Source: Rhizophagus prolifer
Lineage: Eukaryota > Glomeromycota > Glomeromycetes > Glomerales > Glomeraceae
Assembly (NCBI GenBank): GCA_019425655.1
Contig: NQWY01025009.1
Location: 1 to 24,272, forward strand
Direction: 5' to 3'
Length of the DNA: 24,272 nt
Positions 1 through 10,796 of the stretch are shown here, piece after piece (within the stretch, counting starts at the first letter, position 1; each line of letters opens with the position of its first letter). The translations under genes and the position numbers were made by a program. Under the pieces are notes generated by a model, which saw only the letters and a program-made list of their open reading frames with translations, had not been told where the DNA came from and made no database searches.

Positions 1-2324
1 TTATGATAAAATTGAAGCTGTAGACTATCATCAAGAAGTAGAATTCGAAGGAATAAAATTCACTAGTTATAATGCAGGTCATGTTTTAGGTGCAGCTATG
101 TTTCTGATTGAGATCGCAGGTGTTAAGGCATGTATAATTTTTTAATTTACAGTTTCTTTGTCATGAAACCAAAAATTTATGATAAATTCTAAAATTAGAT
201 TTTGTATACCGGAGATTATTCTCGTGAAGAAGACAGACATTTGATGGCCGCTGAACTTCCATCAGTGAGAATCGATGTGTTAATCACGGAGTCCACATAT
301 GGAGTTCAGAGCCATGAACCTAGATTAGAAAAAGAAGCAAGATTTACTGGTAATTTATTAAGATGTCAATTAATTATTCAGAATTTGATATGTATTAATT
401 TATTAATTTTCCTTTTTTAAAGGGTTGGTTCATGACATTGTACAACGTGGTGGCCGTTGTCTGATGCCGGTTTTCGCCTTAGGCCGTGCCCAGGAATTAC
501 TTTTAATTCTTGATGAGTATTGGAAAGCACATCCTGAACTAGAATCAGTACCTATTTATTATGCGTCGTCTTTAGCAAAGAAATGTATAGCAGTTTATCA
601 AACTTATATTAATATGATGAATGAGAAGATTCGCAAACAATTCGCCATAAATAATCCTTTTATTTTTAATCATATCTCGAATCTTAAAAATATGGATGAT
701 TTTGATGATGTCGGACCTTGTGTCATGATGGCCAGTCCCGGTATGTTACAGGTATGTGAAATATCAAACGAATTTTTTTAATAGTTATCTTATCTGTAGA
801 TAATTATAGAGCGGATTGTCAAGAGAGTTATTCGAAAGATGGTGTCCAGACAAACGAAATGGCCTTGTTATAACTGGATATTGTGTTGAGGGTACTTTGG
901 CTCGGGTAATTATATATATATGTTTTTTTTATTAAACGACCAATTTGAATTTAAATTCATATTTTTTAGCATGCTATGACTGAACCGTCAGAAATAATTT
1001 CTATGTCCGGTGCCACTATTCCACTGAGAATGTCGGTTAATTATGTTTCTTTTTCAGCTCATGTTGATTTTATTCAAAATAGTCAATTCATTGATGAAAT
1101 AAAAGCTCCTCACGTGGTATGTGATAAAAGAGAGTAAACTAGAGAAAATATTTTTGATTTTTTAATAATTTTTTTATAGGTGCTTGTGCATGGGGAAACA
1201 AATTCCATGGCTAGGCTGAAATCCGCGCTACAGAGCAAGTTCGCCGAACGTGACGACAAAATTAAAATTTATTCACCAAAAAATTGTGAACCCGTAAAAT
1301 TGTATTTTAGAGGGGAAAAACTGGCTAAGGTATTAAAAGACATGTACTTAATTTACTCTATATAATACTATTATCATTATTTAACATTTCAATAGGCTAT
1401 AGGCCGTTTAGCTGCAAAGTACCCAATAGAAAATCAAATTGTATCTGGCATAATAGTGTCCAAAGATTTTCAATTTAATATTATGGATGCCAACGATCTC
1501 AAAGATTTTTGTGGTATATCTACTTCAACAATAATGCAAAAACCGACCATTGCATATCATTCTTCCTTTTCACTATTGAAATATCACCTTGAGCAAATGT
1601 TCGGAACTCTGAAGGAAACTATTGATAGTGAGCACGTTCCAACTTTAACGGTACGTTATTATTTAATTTTATTATATTTGTTGAGACCTGAGTATTTGTT
1701 TAATTTAAATTTTGGATATAGATATTGAATTCGATTGAGGTAAAACAAATTAGTAAGAGCCAACTTCGACTAGAATGGTCAAGTACTTCTATGAATGATA
1801 AGATTGCTGATTCTGTGATAGCAGTTATACTAAATATTGAAAACAGTCCTGCTTCAGTAAAAGGTAATTAGCTATTATTTTTAAGACAAAACTTTTAAAC
1901 CTAGAAAGTGAAGACTTAAATATTTGCTAATTTATTTAATCTATAACAAAAAAGTCTCAAGTAAATCCAATCACACTCATATGTCTGAAGGAGATTATGC
2001 TATCATTTTGGATAATAACAAAACAGACTTTGATGAAAAAGAACCTGAAGAACCTATAGAATCATCACAATCACTAACAATGCACGATGCCGTTGTGATG
2101 TATTTGAAAAACCAATTTGGTGAAGCATTTAGCAAAGAAAATTCTGAAAATGAAATTGTCATCAAAGTTGACAATTCTTATGCAGAAGATCCATATTTAC
2201 TAACTTAAATTATATATGTCAACAGGAAATAAGGACAGAAGATAATTTGTTACGAAATCGAATTACTAGAATGATGCCACGCATTGCTAAAATTTTGTTA
2301 CCTTTAGAAACTTGCCCGGAATAA
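1..2324 (+). CDS. YSH1: YSH1/CPSF73 cleavage and polyadenylation endonuclease, 5' partial
   Basis: This is the zinc-dependent endonuclease of the cleavage and polyadenylation factor, which cuts pre-mRNA at the poly(A) site in the nucleus. The window opens inside the metallo-beta-lactamase domain, so the N-terminal HxHxDH metal motif lies off the left edge. Visible motifs in order are [11 protein letters not shown] (metal His), [14 protein letters not shown] (metal Asp), ESTYG (beta-CASP motif A), [37 protein letters not shown] and SFSAHVDF (the C-terminal His motifs). My exons are 1-127, 199-349, 423-751, 810-905, 970-1116, 1180-1329, 1396-1650, 1722-1863, 1955-about 2157 or 2166, and 2226-2324. 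The first intron is GC-AG. The last intron has an uncertain donor, but its acceptor is well placed after a TACTAAC branch sequence. The C-terminal exon ([20 protein letters not shown]) matches the usual helical tail. The 3' end faces TRM10, about 105 bp away. Confidence 0.95.
128..198 (+). other. GC-AG intron in YSH1
   Basis: The exon ends GTT AAG and is followed by GCATGT; the next exon begins ATT TTG TAT ACC after AAATTAG. Only this junction gives the family-typical [13 protein letters not shown]. The GT two bases further on would put the next exon out of frame. The intron is 71 bp, phase 0. Confidence 0.88.
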
Positions 2325-2429
2325 TAGCAAAATTAAATAACAAACATTAAACTTACGGACTTTAATAATGAAGGTTAATAACTATTAAGTGGTTTGCTCT
2401 AATTTTTTACGTCTTCTTACAAATACAAA

Positions 2430-3635
2430 TCATTCGTCACATGATTTTTCATTACTTTCACATTCAGGAGATATAAGATTAACATCATTATTTTCTTGCC
2501 TTTTTTTCCTTTCTGCTGCATTAAATTTACGTTGTGGGATTACTTCCAAAAACGATTTGCCCCAATCCTTACATTCCAACCAACGAACAAGTATTTCAAA
2601 TACTAAAGATAAGCTAAAATTGTTAAAATAAATTATGATATAACAATTAGACGAAAATCGTTACTAACCATGATTTACGGCTAGAACTTTTCGTGTACTC
2701 AATTGAATATAATTTCCTATGGGTAGTTGAGCTGAGGCAATTTCATCTCTTTGAGATTTATTATAACATATATTCTAACACAATTTTTAAATAAGTTTCA
2801 AAAAATTCTTTTAAACACAAAATAATTAACATATATTATTTTACCTTGTGCCGATTTTTATCTACTAGTCCTCCTATTATATAAATTTTATTTTCATCTA
2901 ATTCTTGTACATATTCATTTGAGTCGGCTGTCAAATAAACTAACTTTTCTTTATTAAAACAATCCCAATAAGTTCTTGTTTCAAAGACCACATTTTTCCA
3001 ATTAATATGATTTTGAAGTTTGGTATTAAATCGTTCCTGAACGCGGCCTCCATACGAAGTAAAATATAAATTCACAGGATGCATTGCTGATCGATTGGCT
3101 GAATAACAGCGTGATAATTGTAAAGCTAAAGATGTAATTTCCTATAAAAAAAGTTTTTAAGTAACTTAAAATAATTAGATTATACCAATAAATGTCAAAG
3201 AGATTTACCGCATCAGTCATCAATTCATCAAAGGACAAGTCAATAACAACTTTCATATCACTCGGAATTTGTTCAACTTTAGTTTTTTTTGGTGGTAACT
3301 GTATTAGACCTATTAAATACTATTTAGTAGAAATTTTATCGAATAATAAACTAGTTTCTTTAAAAATAACATCAACCTAATTCCCTAGCTTTCCTCTTTT
3401 CTTCTTTTTTCCTCTTGTCTTTTTCTTTCAAAGCTAATTTGCGTGCTTCACGTGTTTCCTCCCATTTTTGTTGTTTTCGAAGTTTTTTTAGTGCATTTTT
3501 AGATAATTTTTGTTGAGGCTCCTCCTTCTTTTCTCTGGTAATTTCATTTGATTTGGTATTTATATCATAGTTTTTTTCTGAAATTTCCGAAATAGTGGCT
3601 TCTGATGCAGTTTCCTTCGTGTCTTTACTCTCCAT
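2430..3635 (-). CDS. TRM10: TRM10 tRNA (guanine-N1)-methyltransferase (m1G9)
   Basis: This SPOUT-fold enzyme transfers a methyl group from S-adenosylmethionine to N1 of the purine at tRNA position 9. Five exons on the minus strand (3377-3635, 3209-3309, 2845-3141, 2669-2774, 2430-2602) join in frame to about 311 residues, a normal length. The lysine-rich N-terminus carries LSKNALKKLRKQQKWEETRE, the typical TRM10 leader. Then come MKVVIDLSFDELMTD, FTSYGGRVQERF, LTADSNEYVQEL, IYIIGGLVDKNRHK (the Asp corresponds to the proposed general base of the yeast enzyme), AQLPIGNYIQLSTRKVLAVNH and DWGKSFLEVIPQRK. Introns are 66-70 bp and GT-AG. The start is the first ATG of the frame, 41 nt downstream of a TCACGTGA box. 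It lies head-to-tail with TRM112, about 200 bp apart. The non-SPOUT tail is short and acidic. Confidence 0.95.
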
Positions 3636-3674
3636 TTTCAAGAAATAGGTTGAGGACAGTATGTGGAAAGTTAA

Positions 3675-3682
3675 TCACGTGA
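3675..3682. promoter_or_regulatory. TCACGTGA E-box upstream of TRM10
   Basis: A perfect 8-bp palindrome about 40 bp before the TRM10 ATG. It matches the Cbf1/bHLH core CACGTG. Similar boxes occur upstream of TRM112/thioredoxin and POL5. Confidence 0.5.
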
Positions 3683-3839
3683 AATCAGTATCAATCCAAA
3701 TTGTCGGTACAACAAAATAAATTATTGTTTAACAAATTTTATTGAGTTTGGCATATTTTTAATTTATATAATATATATGGTGTCTATGAAAAGAAAATTC
3801 GATATAAAAAGACTTTTTTGGTTTCATTCTAGTTACAAG

Positions 3840-4484
3840 CTAAGTTTCAGTTTCGTTCAGCAACATATTTGGTATCCCATCTTTTATTGGATAAATATGA
3901 TTACAATTAGGACAAACCATTTGTCCCTGTTTAATATGTGTCTGTAAATCCGAAAAAAGAATATCCCAAAATTAAAGATTAATAATTTGTTTAATAAATC
4001 CTAAAAAAAATAAGTCAAAAGAGATAATATACTTCTAATAAAACTTTATGTAACATCTTGAGAAATTCTTCGTCCAAGTCATTTGGTAAAGCATTAGGCA
4101 GCGTGGTTATATTAATCTAAAAAAATTTTTACAATTTGAAACCAAGTATAAAATATCGAATAAATTATTCATATGAAGAGAGCGCGGTCACTTGCATTAA
4201 TAGAATTGATAAAAAATAATTCCGTAGACAAACGACTTTTTGATAACATTTTTGGAAATTGTTAAATGACCTATTTAAATGTCAGGAAATAACAAATAAA
4301 ATACCTCTAACGCCGTCTTTACTAAAGCATTCCATTCTAACTTTGGCAGCATGTTTCGTAAGAACATAGGATTAAAGTCAGTTTCTTGAATTTCGATTTC
4401 AACATCGGAAAGTTGTAATGGAAAATTGTTTGAATTGCAGCCTTTTACGTGGCATTGAAGCATATTATGAGTTACCAAACGCAT
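3840..4484 (-). CDS. TRM112: TRM112 methyltransferase-activating zinc protein
   Basis: This small zinc protein is the shared partner of several methyltransferases in yeast (Trm9, Trm11, Mtq2, Bud23), acting on tRNA, release factor and 18S rRNA. Three exons (4305-4484, 4033-4116, 3840-3941) give about 121 residues, the usual size. It begins [16 protein letters not shown]. Cys11 and Cys16, together with the C-terminal CPNC, form the four-cysteine zinc site seen in yeast. Other family blocks are [35 protein letters not shown] and [14 protein letters not shown]. The first intron is 188 bp, the longest clear intron in the window; the second is 91 bp. An upstream in-frame extension exists, but MRL is the conserved N-terminus, so I start there. 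It is transcribed divergently from the thioredoxin gene across 185 bp. Confidence 0.95.
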
Positions 4485-4537
4485 GTTCAAATAAAAAAAA
4501 AATCTAAAACCAAAAACCAAGATCTTATTCTTTACTC

Positions 4538-4598
4538 CACGTGACTAGTTGGATTGTGACAAATAATTATTTTGCAGATATATCACGTGTATCACGTG
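4538..4598. promoter_or_regulatory. Divergent promoter with three CACGTG E-boxes
   Basis: CACGTG occurs at 4538-4543, 4584-4589 and 4593-4598 in the 185-bp gap between the TRM112 start (4484) and the thioredoxin start (4670). The last two are spaced 9 bp apart, about one helical turn, as ATCACGTG repeats. This is a candidate bidirectional promoter read by a bHLH factor. Confidence 0.55.
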
Positions 4599-4669
4599 GA
4601 AGTTAAACGATACGATCTTATACTTTTAGATGAAATTTGAAAAATTATATTTGTAATTAGTACTCAAAA

Positions 4670-5348
4670 ATGTTTACAAACCAAATGCTTATCCGTTCTA
4701 CTTATTCTTTTGGTAATTAATAATATTATAAAGTTTGTTGGTACTAATTCTTATTTAATAATCTTATAATTTAATCAATATATTAAATAGCTCGAAAATT
4801 TTCTCCTGTTTTTTTCCATACATCTGTTATAAGAAGTTCTGGTCGAGTGTTGGATTGTAACAAAGATACATTTAATAAATTAGTTATAGAAGCAAAGGAG
4901 CCCGTTTTAGTTGATTTTTATGCCGAGTAAGTTTTGATTTTTTATTTGTAGCTGTGTTTTCATTTTATTGTACAACGTATTATAACAAATTATTTTGATT
5001 TTTATTTATAATTGGATTTTAAGCTGGTGTGGACCGTGCAAAGTGTTGGCACCTATTCTTGAACGAACTGTGAGAGAAAATAAAAAAGTTACCCTTGTAA
5101 AACTTAACACTGATGATAATACGGAACTTGCAAAAAAATATGAGGTTATTTTGCGGCTCGTTCATAATCTTTTAGTTCGGACCAACTAATAAGAGTATCA
5201 TTTAATTTTATCTTATAATTAGATTTCAGCACTCCCAACAGTACATGCATTTTATAAGGGTAAATCGATAAAAAATTTTATCGGCGTGAAATCTCCAGGA
5301 GAAGTTAAGGCTTTTGTAGAAAGTGCAGCATTGTTAGCAAATGAATAA
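4670..5348 (+). CDS. Mitochondrial thioredoxin
   Basis: This is a classical thioredoxin that reduces protein disulfides through a CGPC active site. Four exons (4670-4712, 4791-4926, 5024-5144, 5223-5348) give about 141 residues. The first 35 or so residues (beginning MFTNQMLIRSTYSF, then ARKFSP and IRSSGR) are rich in Arg, Ser and hydrophobics with no acidic residue, as expected of a mitochondrial presequence. The fold follows: VLVDFYADWCGPCK with the redox pair at about Cys62 and Cys65, LVKLNTDDNTELAKKYE, ISALPTVHAFYKGK (the cis-Pro loop, with Leu rather than Met before Pro) and a C-terminal helix. The exon 3 junction creates DW from GA plus C, confirming the splice sites. Localisation is inferred from the presequence. 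It probably shares its promoter with TRM112. Confidence 0.94.
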
Positions 5349-5552
5349 AATACATGTAAGGGCAATAACTATGTCCCAAACGAATCGGCTCTCAATTAAA
5401 ATTTTCTCGTTCCAAAATGCTTATTATGCAATTATAAAATATAAATGCTATTATTAAATGAATAGCTCAGCACAGATCGAGTTACACAATTCTGACATAC
5501 ACAACCACCTTTGATAAACACATATTCATCCAGTCTTCTGTTGTACGTAAGG

Positions 5553-5559
5553 TCACGTG
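5553..5559. promoter_or_regulatory. TCACGTG E-box upstream of POL5
   Basis: A CACGTG core about 76 bp before the POL5 ATG. It is the third promoter in this gene cluster with the motif. Confidence 0.45.
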
Positions 5560-5634
5560 CCTAAAATTACTTTAATCGGGCCAATCACATATTGGTTATT
5601 TTTTTTTTTACCAAAAAAAATTTTGACCTTGAAA

Positions 5635-8600
5635 ATGGATACTGCATTTTTAAATTATTTTTGGCAATTAGCTTCATTAGATGCTGAAGAACGTCAAAAT
5701 GCAGCTAAGAATTTAATTATTCATTTACATAAATCATATCAAGAATTCGCAAAGTCCGAAAAAGCATCTGATCTTAAGGATATCAAAGATTTTTCAGGGT
5801 GATTATTCAATTAATCAATTTTTAGCATTCAAAGTAAAAAATTTTGAGAGAATTTTTCAAATAAATATTATTTATTAATTGATAGAGCTATCGAGATAAT
5901 TAAAAAAGTGGGTGGGCCTGATGTGGCTTACGCTATGCTTCGTTTGACAAGGGGAATTACTAGTCCTCGCGCAGGCGCTCGACATGGTTTCGCGCTGGCA
6001 TTAACGGAGGTAGATAAAATTACGCATGATAATTCCGCAAATAATTGGTTATTAATAAATTGAACTCATTATTACAGCTTCTTGCCAGTTTTGAGTTCTT
6101 TACATTTAAGATGATTCTCCCGCTAATAGACAAAAACTGCCCAATGACTTCTTCCAAGGATAAAGTATGTACTTTTTAAATCATTACATATGGTAATTCT
6201 TAATATTTATCAGTATTTTTTTTTTAATCAAAGGAAGGATCTGATAAAATTTTTGGACGTGTTTTAAGTTTTGTATCAGTTATGAGATCTGGTATACTTT
6301 GGCGTGAAACTTCATCTGATGAAGATTATCGTGAAGTGATCAATGGTCTATTGGCTTGTGCAAATTGTAAACCATACGTTAGAGAAACATGTTATCAAGT
6401 TATCGTTTCAAGCATACCATTAGTAAGAAATATCTTCTTTATTCATAATCAAGTATTTGGATAAAGAACGTCATTCATTAAGTTATTACATTTTAGTTGA
6501 AAAAGACTTTATTCGATGAAAAGGCTATTTCTCACCTTATAACGGTTATGAAAGAACGTAGTGATAAAAGTGGTGGTATTAACAACCCTGACGATATTAA
6601 TTTGGCTATTGTCATTGAAGCACAATACCCGGTATGATTGATGATCTTAAACTGGCGTAAATATCTTTTTTTGATTGACTTGTAATGATTGACCATTATT
6701 GAAGTGTCATCTATACAAGCGTAAATAGATATAATTTTTTCTCTGCCATATTCAATTGTGTTTCTTCTGACAGGACATAATACGAAACAGCCAATGGAAA
6801 CAAGTTATGATTCATAGTGGTAACTCATGTACAGTGAAATGGCATAAACCACATATACTCCATCCCAAGAACTTAGAAAAGTTAACAGAAGCTATTCAAG
6901 TATTTACGAAATATATATTATATTTTTTTTCTATCGCCGATATTTTATTTAATTATTCTGCAACTTGGATATAACTAGGCAAAGGCCAGCCAATTTGCGA
7001 CCGAAATTCAACAGAATCAAGAGAATCGAATTCATTCTGTGTGGAATACAATTCTCTGTTGGATTATCTCTCCTTCTAATGATAAACCTGGAAATCAAAC
7101 AGTTACTTTTGAGCAATTTTGGAAGGTGGTTGTAGATGGTAAGAAATTTTCTACATCAAATTTTAAATAATGAATATTTCTATTTGTTCACATAATTTAT
7201 CTTTTGAATAATATCATAGAATGTCTTTTTGATAGCGATACTACGCACCAGCGTAAATTCTGGGGATTTCAGTTATTTGAGAAAGCTCTTAAATTATGTT
7301 CTGAGGAGAATATCTCCTCCTTATTTACACCTAACTTTATGAGGACCTTGATAAATAATTCTTATGAGAAAAACCGTTATTTACATGAAGCTGCAATACG
7401 TTCGGTAAATTGAAAATGTGTACATGTTGTTTATATATTTTGTCATGATTGTTTGTCTTATTAACGTTTAACAGTTGAAGGTTATTGAACAAGTCAGTGA
7501 CGAAAATAATCAGAAAGCCTTAGTTATAGTTAAACAATTTTTGGGTCAATGTTATGATCGAGACTTTGACAAAGCTAGTGCTAATATAGTCAAGAAAATA
7601 CTCAGTGTTGTTAACAATCAAACATTCGAGGAATATGTTCTATATCTGAAAAGTATTTTTATACAACCAAATGAAAATTTATCGAGGTAATTAAATTTTT
7701 GTAGCATTAATTCGTTTTGCTTATTTAATACAACTGATTTTATTTATTTTATTAGCGATAGTGATACGATAGAACAACGGCGGCAATGGATCATAAATTA
7801 TTTATATTCACTTCTAAAAGATTCTCGAATTAATCGTCAAGAAGGGTGGTTGCGTTTAGTTTTAGAATTGTTTATTATTTACGGATTTTATATAGCAAAA
7901 GATTCGTTTATAGATGATAAACCGAAAAATAATAAGGTATGAATTACATATAATAAATAATTATGTTTAGAAAATTCATGTTTTTTTTTTTAGGTTGAAA
8001 TTAGCTCTCAAAATAGAAAGTTAAAAAAACATGATCCAAAAAGGGTAAGGTTTGAAGATCAACAACCCGCTGAGAATAGTACAAACACGGATAATTCTCA
8101 AAACAAAATCACAGAATATATATTACCTAATCCGAAAATTAGTGAGAGTACTCAAAAGTGTTGTCAGGCAAGGTTCTTTCATGCTCTTGGTGAATTGAGC
8201 ACTTTCCGTTCTTTACAAAGCGGTGAGTGGTGTTTGTTAATGAGTTAATTTTGTTATGCGTTTATTAATAAATTTATTTAGATAAAACGGAGAAACCTTT
8301 ACGTACTCGTTGTGGTTTTATGAGCGATGACCAAACGTGGGCTTTTTATGCTGTAACTTTGATGAATAAATTTGAGAATGACAGTCAGCTTGAGCCTTTA
8401 ATTGTTTTAAGTGAAGAAGCACTGCGTCTAAAGAAAGCAGCAGTTGAGTTGCTACAACAAATTACAAAAAAGGTAAAAATTTATTTGTATTCGTTAAATG
8501 GTTACATTAGTTATAATAAAATTATTACATTTGTAGCTAGAAGAATCAAAAAGTGAAGGATCCCAAAAATCTAACCTTTACATTCAACTGGAAGGTTTTC

Positions 8601-10454
8601 ATTGGCTATTTTCTTATGCTATTCTCACATTATATACAGAACCGGAAGAAGCAATGAATGCATTGGAGGTTATAATATTAAATTAATTGATCAGGGTTTA
8701 ACATTATTTAAAGTTATAATTCTAATTTGTTTTCCTATTGTGTATTATAGGATTTGCAAGTGTGTTTTAACAAAATGTTTGTACAATCGAAAAGATCACC
8801 TTCATGATCCTATTGACGTAATTGTAGATGTTTTACTTGGTTTTCTTGCAAAACCGTCTGCATTTTTACACAACATGACAGAACAAGCTTTTAAAGTCTT
8901 CTGTGGCGGCATTACGAAATCTTCTTTGGACTTAATGTTAGATGTATGTATTTATTGAAATTATTAAATGAAAATTTCCTTTTCTTAAGCAACATTTATG
9001 TAAAATCGTTTTTGCTTATATAGCTTATAAGTAAAAAAGGGAATGGTGAAGAAGAATTAGTAGATGAGATAGATGAGGAAAATGATGATTCTTATGACGA
9101 ATCCAATGAACACGATTCAGATAATGAAGAAACTGATAATGAGGAAAAAGAAATAAAAGACTCATCTTCGATAGAAATTAGCCAACAGGATAAACAGGAC
9201 AAAAATGAAGATAGTGATGAGGATAATAATAACCAAGATAGAATTATGGAGGAATTTGATTCTAAGTTATCCGAATTTTTTAAACAAAAGAAATTGGAGA
9301 AGAAAAAAAGGAAAGGTAATTATATTTCATTAATTTTAGGTTCGATGCTAAATGTTTTTAGCTAACTGTTTTTACAACATAGATGCTAAATACCAAAGAA
9401 TTCATTATAAACACAAAATCATTGGATTGTTGAAAATTTTTGTTAAGGAGCAACAAAATAACCCACTTATTTTTGAGTTAATCGTTCCTTTTCTTGAAAT
9501 ATCAAAGAATGCAAAAACTGATGAAATTGCAAGGAGTGCATTTGATCTAAGTACTAAAATTATTGTAATAAAGGATGGTCCCACTGAATTTGATGAAAAT
9601 AAAGTGCTTGCTTTATTAGAAAAAGTTCAGGATATGGCTCGTAAATCACGCTTTGGTGATATGATGAAATTGTGTTGGGATTCAAGTGCGTTCTTGCTTA
9701 AATCTATCGTTCGACGTTATAAAGATGAGGAAAACAGAAATACTTCAGGAGAAATCACGAATCAACATATTAAAAAGGCCATTGCTGTTTATGAATCAAC
9801 ATACAAGAGCTGGTGTATTAAATCGAATTCTTTAAATATAAAGTGTTTTTCACAGTTGCCTAATAATATTCCTCAAATACCATGGCATTTATCTGAAATA
9901 TTCCTTGGATATGCTGATCCAAAGGCAGCAAAGAATCCCAAAAAGGTCATGAATGCCTATGATGTGTCATTTTCTATTTTAAATATTGCGCTACCAAAGA
10001 AAAGGGTAAATATAAATTATTTTTATTCAAGTTGAAGTCTCAGTTATGTATTTACATATATCTTGTTTATAGGAATCTGACAGCTCAGCATCTAAATTGG
10101 TACCGAAAATAAGGGAAACTTTATATAATACACTTCAATTTGTCGCAGAAGACTTAAAATGTGGCAACCAAAATTTTGATTCTCAAACGCTAAAATCGGT
10201 TCTGAAATTTACTAGTCTTGCAATTAAAAGGACTAGCGTTGAAATACCGATAGAAGAGGTATGTTTCGAAAATTTTGATTATTATTAGAAGTAAAATCAA
10301 TTTATTAAATTCGACTCCGATTTTATTATAGCGTAAGAAATTATGGAATGCAAGAAATTTTTTACTTCTACTTGAGAAGATTAAAGAACTACCAAGATTT
10401 AAATCTTCTCAAGCTATTAGTGGCTTAGTGAAGGAAATCACACGTAATTTTTAA
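5635..10454 (+). CDS. POL5: POL5/MYBBP1A-like nucleolar protein (DNA polymerase phi family)
   Basis: This family is named for DNA polymerase, but in yeast the protein is an essential nucleolar factor for rRNA synthesis and ribosome assembly built of helical repeats. I find 18 exons: 5635-5798, 5886-6009, 6078-6164, 6234-6422, 6497-6631, 6774-6899, 6979-7138, 7220-7404, 7475-7686, 7756-7936, 7994-8222, 8282-8472, 8537-8668, 8751 or 8761-8943, 9024-9315, 9383-10005, 10073-10258 and 10332-10454. Together they give about 1,170 residues, somewhat above yeast. Diagnostic blocks are FWQLASLDAEERQNAAKNL near the N-terminus, LRLTRGITSPRAGARHGFAL, WGFQLFEKALK, and DPIDVIVDVLLGFLAKPSA. A long Asp/Glu-rich stretch follows (about residues 770-850, exon 15), then a Lys-rich segment, as expected of this family. 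Exon 14 is the only doubtful join: the strong TAG acceptor gives the conserved DLQVCF start but shifts frame at an A4 run, whereas an acceptor 10 nt later stays open. Confidence 0.9.
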
Positions 10455-10796
10455 TAGTTATTGAACTGGGATTTTTTTTTTCTTGAAATAATTTGCAAAG
10501 AATTATATAAATGTGTATTAGTTGTGTCGTATTATTGCGGAGCTTTTTTTTAAAAAAAATTTCATCAATTGTCTGATTCATATTTTCATTCTATTTATAT
10601 AAAAAATTGATGAAATTGAAAATGATATTCACAATTTATCGTTCGAAACAATGTTTTACTTTGTTTTTGGGTTCATTACATACTAAAAGAACCCTAATGA
10701 AGTCCACCAAGCGGACATTCTGCCATATAAATCACGAATAAAAAATAACCGGAAAATCCATTTCTTGTTTTTAATAGAATTAAAATAATCAATTAA
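10455..10796. other. Convergent intergenic spacer, POL5 / NDUFA13
   Basis: No gene seen. AT-rich, and it receives the 3' ends of two convergent genes. It contains a 13-bp perfect inverted repeat, AATTTCATCAATT at 10558-10570 and its complement at 10605-10617, with a 34-nt loop. Confidence 0.6.
10558..10617. repeat. 13-bp inverted repeat between convergent genes
   Basis: Perfect 13-bp arms with a 34-nt AT-rich loop. It could fold in either convergent transcript. Confidence 0.6.

Noticed and set aside
2389-2631. 80-codon plus-strand open frame
   Set aside because: It is antisense to the last TRM10 exon, which carries the conserved WLECKDWGKSFLEVIPQRK block.
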